Shown here in pieces: positions 27,004 to 35,508 of a DNA stretch of 64,000 nucleotides (its first letter is position 1; each line of letters starts with the position of its first letter). The notes beneath the pieces are model-generated. The model searched no databases. It was not told where the DNA came from and worked only from the letters and a program-made list of their open reading frames with translations. The translations under genes were made by a program, and so were the position numbers. Source of the stretch: Chryseobacterium mulctrae (GTDB lineage Bacteria > Bacteroidota > Bacteroidia > Flavobacteriales > Weeksellaceae). The stretch lies in assembly GCF_006175945.1 (NCBI RefSeq), contig NZ_VAJL01000001.1, positions 1-64,000 on the forward strand. Reading direction: 5' to 3'.

Positions 27004-27042
27004 CGCTGTAAACATTGATGTTTACAGCGTTTTTTATTTTTA
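27004..27042 (+). terminator. Strong intrinsic terminator beyond the att site
   Basis: CGCTGTAAACAT (27004-27015) and ATGTTTACAGCG (27018-27029) form a perfect 12-bp stem with a 2-base centre, followed by TTTTTTATTTTT. It probably ended the original tRNA transcription unit. Confidence 0.8.
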
Positions 27043-27240
27043 CGCTAGAATCAAAAAAAATCAAAATAGGTCACGATTTATATGTCCTATTTCGTGTCCC
27101 ATTCAAAAAATCACCAAAAGGGGTCACGAAAAATCAAGGAAAACCCGACCAATAGGCAGTCCAACGATTGAACATCTTGCAAAAAGTGGTAACGAAAAGT
27201 AAATTATTAAACAATTAAAGTTATCACACAATGAACAAAA

Positions 27241-27267
27241 CAAGGGATGGCAAAGCCATCCCTTGTA
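27241..27267 (-). terminator. Terminator of the catalase transcription unit
   Basis: A perfect 12-bp inverted repeat (ACAAGGGATGGC / GCCATCCCTTGT) with a 3-base loop; on the minus strand it is followed by TTTTG. It lies 165-190 bp beyond the catalase stop, with the dehydrogenase remnant in between. Confidence 0.6.
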
Positions 27268-27317
27268 AACTATTCTTTACAGTGCTTATTCTAAGCAGAT
27301 TTCCTTTCCTCTTCAAA

Positions 27318-27400
27318 TTAACCTCCAACTATTTCAACGATAGGATCCGGCACTGTATCGCAGGTTGTTTTATCTGGTGCATGAAAACGGCTGCTTTCAT
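27318..27400 (-). pseudogene. N-terminal remnant of a zinc-type alcohol dehydrogenase
   Basis: The minus strand begins MKAAVF at 27400. With one T restored in the T4 run near 27386 it continues HAPDKTTCDTVPDPIVEIVG before a stop, which is the N-terminal pattern of zinc-dependent or formaldehyde-type dehydrogenases (MKA... then TVPDP). About 27 residues remain of a protein that is normally about 380 aa. It follows the catalase gene in the same direction and may once have been co-transcribed. Confidence 0.5.
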
Positions 27401-27431
27401 ATTACATATTTGTTTATTTATATTTGATGTT

Positions 27432-29573
27432 CTAAGCAGGATTATTTCTCTCTTTTTCAAGTTCCCAAACTCTATGATTAGCTACAGCTTTAATAAATGC
27501 AGTAGCAGGATCTTTAATCTCAGAGGTGATAATTGCAGGATCATCATGTTTTTTATCACTCACATGACTTGCTTTATAGATTGCGTCTGTTTCTTTTCCA
27601 AAATAGATTGCTTTGCAATGTTTATAGGCTTCGTTGACAAATAATAAGGTTCCGGGTTTGTTATCTTCATTCATTAAATTATCTGAAGATTGTTTTCCAC
27701 TGCACAAGTAAAGTGCATCAAAGCAAACACTTGCTGTACTCGTCAAAGAATGTTTGGGTTCAAAAATAGTTCCGTCATCAGCTTTTACAGATGCTAAACT
27801 TCCTGCAATAATCTGTACTACAGCTCCTTCTTTTTCCAGCTTAGATTGTAGGGAATTTACATCGGCAGCTTTTACTCCGTTTTCCATAATAAAACCAACA
27901 ATGCGGCTCTCAATAGTATTTTTAACGGTATTGGCCATGCTTAAGGCTTCTGAACTATTTGTCATAGGCTCTTTTTCCGGGCTTTGTAATGTCGCAGGAT
28001 CAGCATCTGCAGGAATACTTCCATTCGGTTGTTTTAACTGAATCACTTTTACTCCTATTTTCTTCGCAACTTTTGAAGCCAAATCTTGATTAATGAATGC
28101 AAGCTGTCCTACAACTCTTTCTCTGATAGCAGGAATTGTTACTTTAGAAAGTTCAAAAATTAGCGCATTCTCTATATGTTGTTTTTCAGGAGCAGACTGG
28201 CTATTAAAGAACAATTTTGCCTGTGAATAATGATCTACAAAACTTTCACTTCTTGCACGGATTTTTTTACTGTCAACTCTTTCATTGTGAGAAGTAAAAC
28301 CACCCTCTTTCATCATCGCCTGAAAAGGACATCCGCCACCAATAGAATTGGGCTCGTAACTAACTTTTCCTTTTACAATTTGCTGACGCATATGTCCGTC
28401 GCGCTGATTATTATGAACTTCATTTAAAGAACGGTTAATAGGAATCTCATGGAAATTAGGAGATCCTAAACGTGATAACTGAGTGTCGGTGTAAGAGAAT
28501 AATCTTCCCTGTAACAACGGATCATTGGTAAAATCAATACCGGGAACCAAATGTCCAGGGTGAAATGCAATTTGCTCTGTTTCAGCAAAAAAATTATCAG
28601 GATTTCTATTCAATGTTAAAGTGCCTACAATCTGAACAGGAACTTCCTCTTCCGGGATTAGCTTGGTTGGATCAAGCAGATCAAAATCAAATTTATATTC
28701 ATCTTCTTCAGGTATGATTTGCACTCCGAAATCCCATTCAGGGAATGCGCCGTTTTCTATGGCTTCCCAAAGATCTCTTCTGTGAAAATCTGAGTCTTTA
28801 CCCGAAATTTTTGTTGCTTCATCCCAAGCTACGGAATGTACACCGAGTTTTGGTTTAAAGTGAAATTTTACAAAATGAACAGTTCCTTCACTATTAATGA
28901 ATTTAAAAGTATGAACTCCAAATCCTTCCATCATTCTAAGACTTCTCGGAATGGCTCTGTCACTCATTGCCCACATAATCATGTGCATGCTTTCGGGCAT
29001 TAAAGAAATAAAATCCCAAAAAGTATCATGCGCAGATGCAGCTTGTGGAATCGCATTATCCGGTTCAGGTTTTACTGCATGAATCAGATCAGGGAATTTC
29101 ATAGCATCCTGAATGAAGAAGACAGGAATGTTATTACCTACAAGATCATAATTGCCTTCTTCTGTATAAAATTTAATCGCAAAACCTCGCACATCACGAG
29201 CAAGATCAGTACTTCCTGCGCTTCCGGCAACTGTAGAAAAACGTACGAAAACAGGTGTTTCTTTACCTTCTTCTGTTAAAAATTTTGCTTTTGTATATTT
29301 TTGTAAACTTTTATTAAGTTTAAAAACACCGTGAGCTCCCGAACCTCTTGCATGAACAATACGTTCAGGTATTCTTTCATGATCAAAATGAGTAATTTTT
29401 TCACGAAGGATAAAATCTTCCAATAATGTTCCGCCCCGTTCCCCGTCTTTTAAAGAATCCTGATTATTGTTGATCTTTAATCCTTGATTGGTTGTGAGTT
29501 TTTCATTTAAATTATCTGTTGTGTGGTCTTTTAGTTGATCTAATTTTTCACTTTTTTGGTTGTTCTTTTCCAT
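27432..29573 (-). CDS. katE: Large-subunit catalase, HPII type
   Basis: The 713-aa catalase degrades hydrogen peroxide to water and oxygen. The catalytic His lies in IVHARGSGAHG (about 66-76) and the proximal haem Tyr in RLFSYTDTQLSRLG. The C-terminal 170 residues form the DJ-1/PfpI-like domain that marks clade 2 catalases (RIVGFIMENG, LYLCSGKQSSD). The N-terminus has a Gln/Lys/Asn-rich extension typical of this clade. It lies just outside the island and is chromosomal in character. Confidence 0.97.
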   Translation of the reverse strand: MEKNNQKSEKLDQLKDHTTDNLNEKLTTNQGLKINNNQDSLKDGERGGTLLEDFILREKITHFDHERIPERIVHARGSGAHGVFKLNKSLQKYTKAKFLTEEGKETPVFVRFSTVAGSAGSTDLARDVRGFAIKFYTEEGNYDLVGNNIPVFFIQDAMKFPDLIHAVKPEPDNAIPQAASAHDTFWDFISLMPESMHMIMWAMSDRAIPRSLRMMEGFGVHTFKFINSEGTVHFVKFHFKPKLGVHSVAWDEATKISGKDSDFHRRDLWEAIENGAFPEWDFGVQIIPEEDEYKFDFDLLDPTKLIPEEEVPVQIVGTLTLNRNPDNFFAETEQIAFHPGHLVPGIDFTNDPLLQGRLFSYTDTQLSRLGSPNFHEIPINRSLNEVHNNQRDGHMRQQIVKGKVSYEPNSIGGGCPFQAMMKEGGFTSHNERVDSKKIRARSESFVDHYSQAKLFFNSQSAPEKQHIENALIFELSKVTIPAIRERVVGQLAFINQDLASKVAKKIGVKVIQLKQPNGSIPADADPATLQSPEKEPMTNSSEALSMANTVKNTIESRIVGFIMENGVKAADVNSLQSKLEKEGAVVQIIAGSLASVKADDGTIFEPKHSLTSTASVCFDALYLCSGKQSSDNLMNEDNKPGTLLFVNEAYKHCKAIYFGKETDAIYKASHVSDKKHDDPAIITSEIKDPATAFIKAVANHRVWELEKERNNPA

Positions 29574-29829
29574 ATTTATATTGTAATTATAGTGGTTAAA
29601 TTATGTATAGTAAGCGTAAATTTGAACTTCTATATTTTAAAATTTTAATTAAAAAATTATACCATTTATTTCAGTTTTAAGCATTAATATAAAAATTAAT
29701 AAAGGCAGAAAAACATGAGATTTTTATAAAGAAAATGTGTAGCGTTGTAAAAGTAATATTAGAATGTTTGTTAATTGCAGATTCAATATTAATCATAAAA
29801 AAATTGATGATAATATTGAAACGAATACA

Positions 29830-29940
29830 TTATTTGCAAAAGTTCCGTCTGAAATAAAATTGTTTTGGTTTATTTTTTTCGTAGGAGAAAATAATATCAT
29901 TAGCATCTGAAAACAGAGCTTTAAGAATGTGGGGCTTCAT
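29830..29940 (-). CDS. Possible 36-aa peptide or gene remnant
   Basis: ATG at 29940 to TAA at 29830 encodes MKPHILKALFSDANDIIFSY and then EKNKPKQFYFRRNFCK. It is basic and not hydrophobic. It would hardly be noticed but for a well-formed promoter and palindromic operator directly upstream. It may be a truncated former gene kept behind its promoter, or a real small protein. Confidence 0.3.
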   Translation of the reverse strand: MKPHILKALFSDANDIIFSYEKNKPKQFYFRRNFCK

Positions 29941-29970
29941 AAAATGATTTAGTGATGTTTTTGGTTAAAC

Positions 29971-30015
29971 CAAATATAACCTAATAATTTGCAATCAATT
30001 ATGACCTTGGTCATA
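29971..30015 (-). promoter_or_regulatory. Promoter with CRP/FNR-like palindrome
   Basis: On the minus strand a perfect TATGACC-N2-GGTCATA palindrome (30000-30015) precedes TTG (29996-29998), then after 17 bases TATATTTG (29971-29978), matching the TTG/TAnnTTTG consensus. The palindrome is centred about 43 bases before the expected start of transcription, the classic position for a CRP/FNR-family activator. A second palindrome, TTTGGTTAAACCAAA (29960-29974), overlaps the -7 box. Confidence 0.5.
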
Positions 30016-30074
30016 TTGACGTTTTGAGTAAAAAGATACTTGTCAAATTCTTTATTTTTCTAAATTATAATATG

Positions 30075-30677
30075 TTATTTAAAATCAACGAGTCCATCTG
30101 TAAGGCATTTCCACTGGATTTTAGAAAACCCCAACATCCCTCCGATTGCAATTGCAATATTTCTGATGCAATTTAAAAATCCTGATTTCAGGTTAGGATA
30201 TTCATTCCTTCCATAAATTCCTGCTTTTAAAATATTTCCCTGTTTCGAAATCAAAAATGTAGATGTGGCTGCATTAGAATAAAAATGAGCTATCTTTCGG
30301 CTGTTTTCTTTAACGGGATCTTTTGATGGTCTACACTGAATCATTAGTCTATCAGGAATATTTGTATCTATCATCATAATTTGAACCCAATCATAAGATC
30401 TCCCCTCTTTTCCACCCGGTCCGGGAATATCGATTCTTATATAATCTCCAATTTGTGGAAAACGGTCTACTATTGTTCCCGAAGAATTACATAATTTAAA
30501 ATCTGCAGAACTTTCGTTACAATATTTTCGCCAATGATTAATAGAAAAAAAACGCTGTTTCAAAGTATCATATTTAAAATCTAATTCTTTGGAATTTCTC
30601 ACTTCAACAAAGCTTTCAGTGTCATGAAAACTTCCTTTAAAATGCTGAGGAACTCCGGGTATGTTTTTGGGTTTCAT
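30075..30677 (-). CDS. Hypothetical protein (200 aa)
   Basis: The soluble protein has no signal peptide. It is rich in aromatic and basic residues, with a conserved-looking centre (IGDYIRIDIPGPGGKEG, RSYDWVQIMMIDTN) and a C-terminus with glycine and isoleucine repeats (RNIAIAIGGMLGFSKIQW). I know no function for it. It stands alone between a small promoter region and a response-regulator gene, all on the minus strand. Confidence 0.7.
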   Translation of the reverse strand: MKPKNIPGVPQHFKGSFHDTESFVEVRNSKELDFKYDTLKQRFFSINHWRKYCNESSADFKLCNSSGTIVDRFPQIGDYIRIDIPGPGGKEGRSYDWVQIMMIDTNIPDRLMIQCRPSKDPVKENSRKIAHFYSNAATSTFLISKQGNILKAGIYGRNEYPNLKSGFLNCIRNIAIAIGGMLGFSKIQWKCLTDGLVDFK

Positions 30678-30898
30678 TCTAATGAGTTTAAAATGGATTA
30701 ACGAGTTTCGTCATGAGCTATATCTACAGGTTTAAATCTCTATTTTCGTTAAAAATTTATTGGCAAATTCCTCTTTGGAGAAATGCTGTTCGCTTATTAT
30801 TAATTTCTAAACAAAAAATTCGCTGATGATTAGGGGATATTTATACGATTAACCCAATATCTTTATCTTTAAACTAACAGTATTTTAATACTTTCTCA

Positions 30899-31264
30899 TT
30901 AGCATCTGATAAATTTTTCAACTTTTCTTTCGAGATTTTCAAGTTCGAAGGGTTTTGCAATATAATCATCGGCCTGTGCTTTCTTAGCTAAAAAGCTGAT
31001 ATCGCTGTTTGCACTGATGTAAATGACAGGTATATCTTTAAACTTATCATGATTCCTTAATAATCTTACGGCTTCTATTCCGCCAATATCAGGAATCCAG
31101 TTATCCATTAAAATCAAATGAGGTCTGAATTTGTTAACCCGTTCGATGATATCGTGTGATGTTTCAGAAACTTCTACACAATATCCATTTTCGCAAAAAA
31201 TGATGGTGAAAACATCTAAGATAGATTTATCATCATCAAAAATTAAGATTCTCTTGGTATCCAT
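30899..31264 (-). CDS. Single-domain response regulator
   Basis: The 121-aa receiver domain has no output domain. The acidic pocket is FDDDK (Asp10-12), the phospho-acceptor Asp54 is in LILMDNWIP, and the conserved Lys is in YIAKPFELENL. Such stand-alone receivers pass phosphate in relays or act by protein contact. Its kinase is not adjacent. The hybrid and PAS kinases further right are possible partners. Confidence 0.92.
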   Translation of the reverse strand: MDTKRILIFDDDKSILDVFTIIFCENGYCVEVSETSHDIIERVNKFRPHLILMDNWIPDIGGIEAVRLLRNHDKFKDIPVIYISANSDISFLAKKAQADDYIAKPFELENLERKVEKFIRC

Positions 31265-31377
31265 ACGTTTTTTGTGATTGATTATTCATCAAATATAAGA
31301 GTAAAAAATACTGAGTTCTTATGACTACAGTAATAGTGCTGAAAAATATCTTTACTTTATAAAATATTACTGCCAAA

Positions 31378-31407
31378 AGATCCTAAAAAGATTATTTTTT
31401 AGGATCT
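31378..31407. terminator. Bidirectional-looking hairpin terminator
   Basis: AGATCCTAAAAA (31378-31389) pairs with TTTTTAGGATCT (31396-31407), a 12-bp stem with a 6-base loop. It lies between the DUF2383 gene and the response-regulator gene. Confidence 0.6.
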
Positions 31408-31470
31408 GATGAAATTGATATTGTTCACTATTTTTATTTTTAATCATTTGAAAATAATGAACATCAACAA

Positions 31471-31923
31471 TTAATTTTTTAGCTCGTTTAAATTATTAAA
31501 CTTATTGTAGGATGATTTTAAATGATGAAGCTGATCGCTTACAACTCTTGAACTTTCAGGGCAAAGATCTCCGCTGTCTAAAGCATCCTGATATGCATCA
31601 ATTGCTGCTTCTTCGCCAAAAACTACATTTTCTAAAGTTGATTCTGTTTTATCTCCTGAAAAAGAATTTTTCACATCAATCCATCCTCTGTGAATTGCTC
31701 CTGCAGTTGTTCCTGTATTGTCAGGGTTTCCGCCTCTTTCCGTAATCAAATTCATCAACTCTGATTTCATTACCTGTGATTGCGCAACCATCTGATCATA
31801 ATCTCCTTTTAATGGAGAATAGGTATCCCAAACTTTATCTTCAACCTTTGCGAATCCCTGAATTCTGTCGTTGGTAATGTTAAGCAAATCATTCAATGTT
31901 GCTACTGTTCTTTCGTTGTGCAT
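31471..31923 (-). CDS. PA2169/DUF2383-family four-helix-bundle protein
   Basis: The 150-aa product reads ATLNDLLNITNDRIQGFAKV at the start, with AQSQVMKSELMNLITERGG, GTTAGAIHRGWIDVKNSF and VVFGEEAAIDAYQDALDSG in the order usual for this family. These ferritin-like helical proteins often accumulate in stress or stationary phase. The exact role is unknown. It is transcribed alone and ends at a strong hairpin. Confidence 0.85.
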   Translation of the reverse strand: MHNERTVATLNDLLNITNDRIQGFAKVEDKVWDTYSPLKGDYDQMVAQSQVMKSELMNLITERGGNPDNTGTTAGAIHRGWIDVKNSFSGDKTESTLENVVFGEEAAIDAYQDALDSGDLCPESSRVVSDQLHHLKSSYNKFNNLNELKN

Positions 31924-32150
31924 AATAATATTTTTTATGGTGAGCCTAGTTTCTTACAACCACCGTACCATTGATGACTTTTAAAACAACATATCGTGTT
32001 TATGTGGTACATTTTGTTTCTGTAGCAATTCTATCTGCAATATCTTTGTCTTTATATATCATCATAATTAATTTTTCTGTATCTCTAAATTCTGAGGAAC
32101 GTTTTTTGAATACCCAACTCGAGAAGAGTATCTCAAGAAATCAGCAACCA

Positions 32151-33287
32151 ATGAAAAAAATAATAACGGGATTTACAGTTGGAATTTCAGCAACAATTGC
32201 ACTTATTTACCTTTCAGGTTATGGGTATATTTTTAAAGCTATCGGAATCAATTTGAAAAAAGGATCTTTTGCTCCATCTATTGATGATGAAAAGAAGTTT
32301 CCTTCCCGGATAATAGCAAACTTAAAACCCAATGTTTGGAAGAAAAATATTAACTACAATAAACATCATTTATCAAAACGGCTTACTGATGAACTTAAGA
32401 AGACCCGCACATCGTCACTCCTTGTAATTAAAGATAATCAATTGCTTTACGAAAAGTATTGGAAAGACCATAATTCCTCATCACTGATGAATTCTTTTTC
32501 GATGGCTAAAGGATTTTTGGCCATTTTAACTGGTCGTGCAATTGATGATGGTTATCTCGAATCTGAAGATCAATTAATTTCTACAGTCTTTCCTGAATAT
32601 AAAAAAAGCTCTTACGGAAAGCATCTTACATTTCGACATCTTTTGACTATGCAGGCAGGATTTGATTGGGATGAAGAATACCGTCATCCTTTTGCAGAAA
32701 ACTCTAAGCAATATTTTGTCGAAGATCTTGCAAAACAGGCTTTCAGTATTGAGATAAAAAATATGCCCGGACAAAAATACGAGTATCAAAGTGTGTCTGC
32801 ACAGCTTTTAGGAATGGCTTTAACAAAAATAACGGGGAAACATTTATCAGATTACATTTCAGAAAAGATATGGATACCATTAGGAATGGAATTTCCTGCT
32901 AAATGGAGCACAGACGAGAAAGGAATGGAAAAGGCATTCTGCTGTGTACATGCTACAGCAAGAGATTTTGCAAAAATAGGACAATTGATTATGCAAAACG
33001 GAATGTGGGAAGGAAAGCAATTGATTAATGCTGAATATTGCAAAAGAATGCTCAAACCTACTGAACAAAATGACGCTTTCTGCTACACCATTTGGGCAGG
33101 AGAAGGTATTAATAAAGAAAAACAATGTTGGTTTTTTTATGGTTTTTTAGGTCAATTCATTATTATGATTCCTGAAAAAAAGATGGTAATCGTTAAAACA
33201 GGATTATATAACAAACTGGAAGTTGATCAAAAGAAAAGACCTTTACAGGTGCAAATTTTAATAGATGAATTAACATCAATGTGTTAA
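32151..33287 (+). CDS. Beta-lactamase-family serine hydrolase
   Basis: The open frame begins at 31971, but Met61 (32151, MKKIITGFTVGISATIALIY) provides a clear signal anchor, so I use it (378 aa). The class C/penicillin-binding-type active site shows SFSMAKGF (Ser-x-x-Lys), a Tyr region (PGQKYEYQSVSAQLLG) and a C-terminal strand (FYGFLGQFIIMIPEKKMVIV). These enzymes are esterases or peptidases of the cell envelope. Beta-lactam resistance cannot be assumed. Confidence 0.88.
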   Translation: MKKIITGFTVGISATIALIYLSGYGYIFKAIGINLKKGSFAPSIDDEKKFPSRIIANLKPNVWKKNINYNKHHLSKRLTDELKKTRTSSLLVIKDNQLLYEKYWKDHNSSSLMNSFSMAKGFLAILTGRAIDDGYLESEDQLISTVFPEYKKSSYGKHLTFRHLLTMQAGFDWDEEYRHPFAENSKQYFVEDLAKQAFSIEIKNMPGQKYEYQSVSAQLLGMALTKITGKHLSDYISEKIWIPLGMEFPAKWSTDEKGMEKAFCCVHATARDFAKIGQLIMQNGMWEGKQLINAEYCKRMLKPTEQNDAFCYTIWAGEGINKEKQCWFFYGFLGQFIIMIPEKKMVIVKTGLYNKLEVDQKKRPLQVQILIDELTSMC

Positions 33288-33368
33288 AAGTTTTAGTAAA
33301 ATAAATGATAACAATTTTCACCTTTCCATCTGATCAATGCTTTTAGATCATTAAAAATGAAGTAAAAA

Positions 33369-34109
33369 TTATTTTGTCAGCAACGAGTTGATTATTAAAA
33401 AGGATCCAACAGCTATAAGTCCCCAATAAACATATTTAAAAAAAGATTTATCCTTGATCTTATGGTTCAGGTATCTTCCTAAAAATATTGCCGGAAAAAC
33501 AGCTGGTAATGAGACTAAAAAATATTTTAATACCTCCAACGTAATTAGACCTTTTGTAAAATATCCTATCGCTGCTATAAAGCTTGCCGGTAAAAAATAA
33601 GCCTGAAGCGTTGCCCTAAAATGTTTAGCACTCCAGTTCCTCAAGTTACCATAGACCACAAGAGGCGGACCGTTTACTCCATAAGCACCACCAAGAATTC
33701 CGGATGTAAATCCGCAAATAAATAGCCATAACATACTATCTGTTTTCAGTGAAAGCTGTTTTTTTGCAAAAATAGCATACAATGAGTTCAATATAATAAG
33801 TAAGCCTAAACCTATTTTTACCCAAAACTCGTTACCGTATAGTAAGATCAACAAACCTATCGGAATCCCTAAGACAGCAAATAAAATAAGCCATTTTGCG
33901 CTGTTAAAGTGAATTTGCTGATGATCTTGTACAACAACAACCAACGCAACTAAAATTGAAATTAAAACAGAAAGAGGTACAGCAATTTCTAGAGGAATAA
34001 AAAGTATAAATAAAGGGACTGCAACTAAAGATTCTCCAAAACCGAACGTTGAACGGACTAGTGTAGCAACAAAACTGACAACGAAAATGTATATATAAAT
34101 AAATTCCAT
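33369..34109 (-). CDS. TauE/SafE-family sulfite/anion exporter
   Basis: The 246-aa membrane protein has about eight predicted transmembrane segments. It carries the family's repeated glycine/proline motifs (STFGFGESLVAVPLFILFIP near the start, GFTSGILGGAYGVNGPPLVV in the second half). The family transports sulfite, sulfonates or other small anions. The substrate here is not indicated by neighbours. Confidence 0.92.
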   Translation of the reverse strand: MEFIYIYIFVVSFVATLVRSTFGFGESLVAVPLFILFIPLEIAVPLSVLISILVALVVVVQDHQQIHFNSAKWLILFAVLGIPIGLLILLYGNEFWVKIGLGLLIILNSLYAIFAKKQLSLKTDSMLWLFICGFTSGILGGAYGVNGPPLVVYGNLRNWSAKHFRATLQAYFLPASFIAAIGYFTKGLITLEVLKYFLVSLPAVFPAIFLGRYLNHKIKDKSFFKYVYWGLIAVGSFLIINSLLTK

Positions 34110-34188
34110 ATTTATGTTAAATATACGTTTTTCTACTGAGATAAAAAACCATTTAAGACCGAATCAGAGGTAAAATAAGAGCAAAAAA

Positions 34189-34216
34189 AAAGAGAGTCTT
34201 AAAGCTCTCTTTTTAT
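34189..34216. terminator. Bidirectional terminator
   Basis: AGAGAG (34191-34196) pairs with CTCTCT (34205-34210), with a run of A before and T after. It sits between two minus-strand genes and serves the small 72-aa gene. Confidence 0.6.
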
Positions 34217-34244
34217 GTATAATTTATAACAGCATTTTTTTATT

Positions 34245-34463
34245 TCAGTTACTGTATGCTGCTCTGTTTTGATAAATATTTAATCCCTCAACTTTGTTTT
34301 TAGCAATGTGATAAATCAGTTCCACAGAAAAAGATGATATTTCATAAAGAGCATACCTGAATGAACTCATAATTTGTTCATTCATTAACCGTCCTTCTGA
34401 TAAGACAATTTCGGATTGGTTTTGTAAAGGTAAGTTTTTAAAGTCGTAAAGAGAAATTTCCAT
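34245..34463 (-). CDS. Small hypothetical protein (72 aa)
   Basis: MEISLYDFKNLPLQNQSEIV opens a soluble, largely helical peptide with no signal, ending LNIYQNRAAYSN. It is followed by a good terminator and preceded by a nearly 400-bp AT-rich gap. Similar short conserved proteins occur in Chryseobacterium as far as I recall. The function is unknown. Confidence 0.65.
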   Translation of the reverse strand: MEISLYDFKNLPLQNQSEIVLSEGRLMNEQIMSSFRYALYEISSFSVELIYHIAKNKVEGLNIYQNRAAYSN

Positions 34464-34842
34464 AGCTGTTAATTTTATTAGTATGTAAACTGTTTATACA
34501 ATTTCTTTACCAATTATATTATTAAATTTAACTAAAGCGAAATAATTTATAAATTAAAAAGTAAAACTCATTGTTCATGGCAATTAGCTGATTTAATTCT
34601 ATAGTATGTAAATTCTCTTAATGAAAATTTCTAAGATTACAACTCTTAAAATTTAATCCAAATTTAAATAAAAATCAGACCGGTACGGAATTCAAATTTG
34701 GACGTAAATATTATTTTATCATTGAGATTCGATAAAATCAAAATTTTATTTTTTACTAAGAACACACCCTTAAAACCTTTAAAATTGCTTTAATTGGCGT
34801 ACAATTTGCAAAGTACTTTTCACCAATCACAAATAACAAAGC
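34464..34842. other. AT-rich intergenic region (379 bp)
   Basis: It lies between divergently oriented small genes, so promoters for both are expected. I could not identify clear boxes, RNA genes or repeats. Confidence 0.4.
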
Positions 34843-35109
34843 ATGGATATCACCAACGATTTTAAAGAAGAAATCTTAAACTCTCCTACATCAATTGAAA
34901 ATATCGAGGTCGTTTATAAAAAAAATAAATACAATGGAAAACTTGTAAAAGTAAATCAATCCCCATTTGAGATGACAATCTTTAATGATGATCTCAAAGA
35001 TGATCCCAACCACGTCATTGATTTTACACTTGCAGAAGAAATAACTATTAAATTTTTTGATGGCACAATAAAAACTGTAAATCGTCAGCAAAAAGTAGAC
35101 ACTATATAG
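34843..35109 (+). CDS. Small hypothetical protein (88 aa)
   Basis: ATG at 34843 (MDITNDFKEEILNSPTSIEN) opens a soluble, charged protein with predicted beta strands (KYNGKLVKVNQSPFEMTIF, EEITIKFFDGTIKTVNR). The size and strand pattern suggest a small beta-barrel, but no family is evident. An IS3 element begins 8 bp after its stop, so any downstream partner gene may have been separated. Confidence 0.6.
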   Translation: MDITNDFKEEILNSPTSIENIEVVYKKNKYNGKLVKVNQSPFEMTIFNDDLKDDPNHVIDFTLAEEITIKFFDGTIKTVNRQQKVDTI

Positions 35110-35154
35110 TATAAAAGTTAAGGAGTGTTTTCAAAAAAAGAATTACATTTAATT

Positions 35155-35508
35155 ATGGAAACACCTAAAAAGAAAAGTTCCGAAAAATTCATAAAAGACA
35201 TCCGTAAAAATACAAGGAGGATCTTTACAGCCGAGCAGAAAATTTTAATCGTAATGGAAGGGCTTCGTGCAGAAACTTCTGTAGCGGAACTATGCCGACA
35301 GCATAATATTGCCCAATCTCAGTTTTATTCCTGGAACAAAGAATTTATGGAAGCCGGTAAAAAACGACTCAACGGCGATGTCATTAGAGAAGCCACGAGT
35401 GATGAAGTGTCGGATTTGAAGAAAGAGAATGCCCGACTGAAGGAAATGGTTGCCGATTTGGTTCTGCGCTATGACATTGTAAAAAAAAGCTTAGACATGC
35501 TGGATTGA
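35155..35508 (+). CDS. IS3 transposase OrfA (element A)
   Basis: From ATG 35155 (METPKKKSSEKFI) the 117-aa product has a helix-turn-helix (RRIFTAEQKILIVMEGL, SVAELCRQHNIAQSQFYSW) and a C-terminal leucine-zipper-like helix (VSDLKKENARLKEMVADLVL). Near the end, GTAAAAAAAAGC contains an in-phase A_AAA_AAA slippery site (about 35482-35489). A -1 shift there would join OrfB, as is standard for IS3. Confidence 0.9.
   Translation: METPKKKSSEKFIKDIRKNTRRIFTAEQKILIVMEGLRAETSVAELCRQHNIAQSQFYSWNKEFMEAGKKRLNGDVIREATSDEVSDLKKENARLKEMVADLVLRYDIVKKSLDMLD

Larger units (their letters stand above)
29574..30074. other. 501-bp intergenic region with a small ORF and its promoter
   Basis: Bases 29574-29829 are AT-rich with nothing clear. 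Bases 29830-29940 (minus) encode a possible 36-aa peptide, preceded by a -7 box and two palindromes described separately. No RNA gene is recognised. Confidence 0.5.

Noticed and set aside
27231..27644. 137-codon plus-strand ORF over the catalase end
   Set aside because: It is antisense to the real catalase gene and begins within the catalase terminator hairpin.
32151..33287. True antibiotic-resistance beta-lactamase
   Set aside because: The SxxK fold is shared by many envelope esterases and peptidases; nothing in the sequence or context points to resistance.
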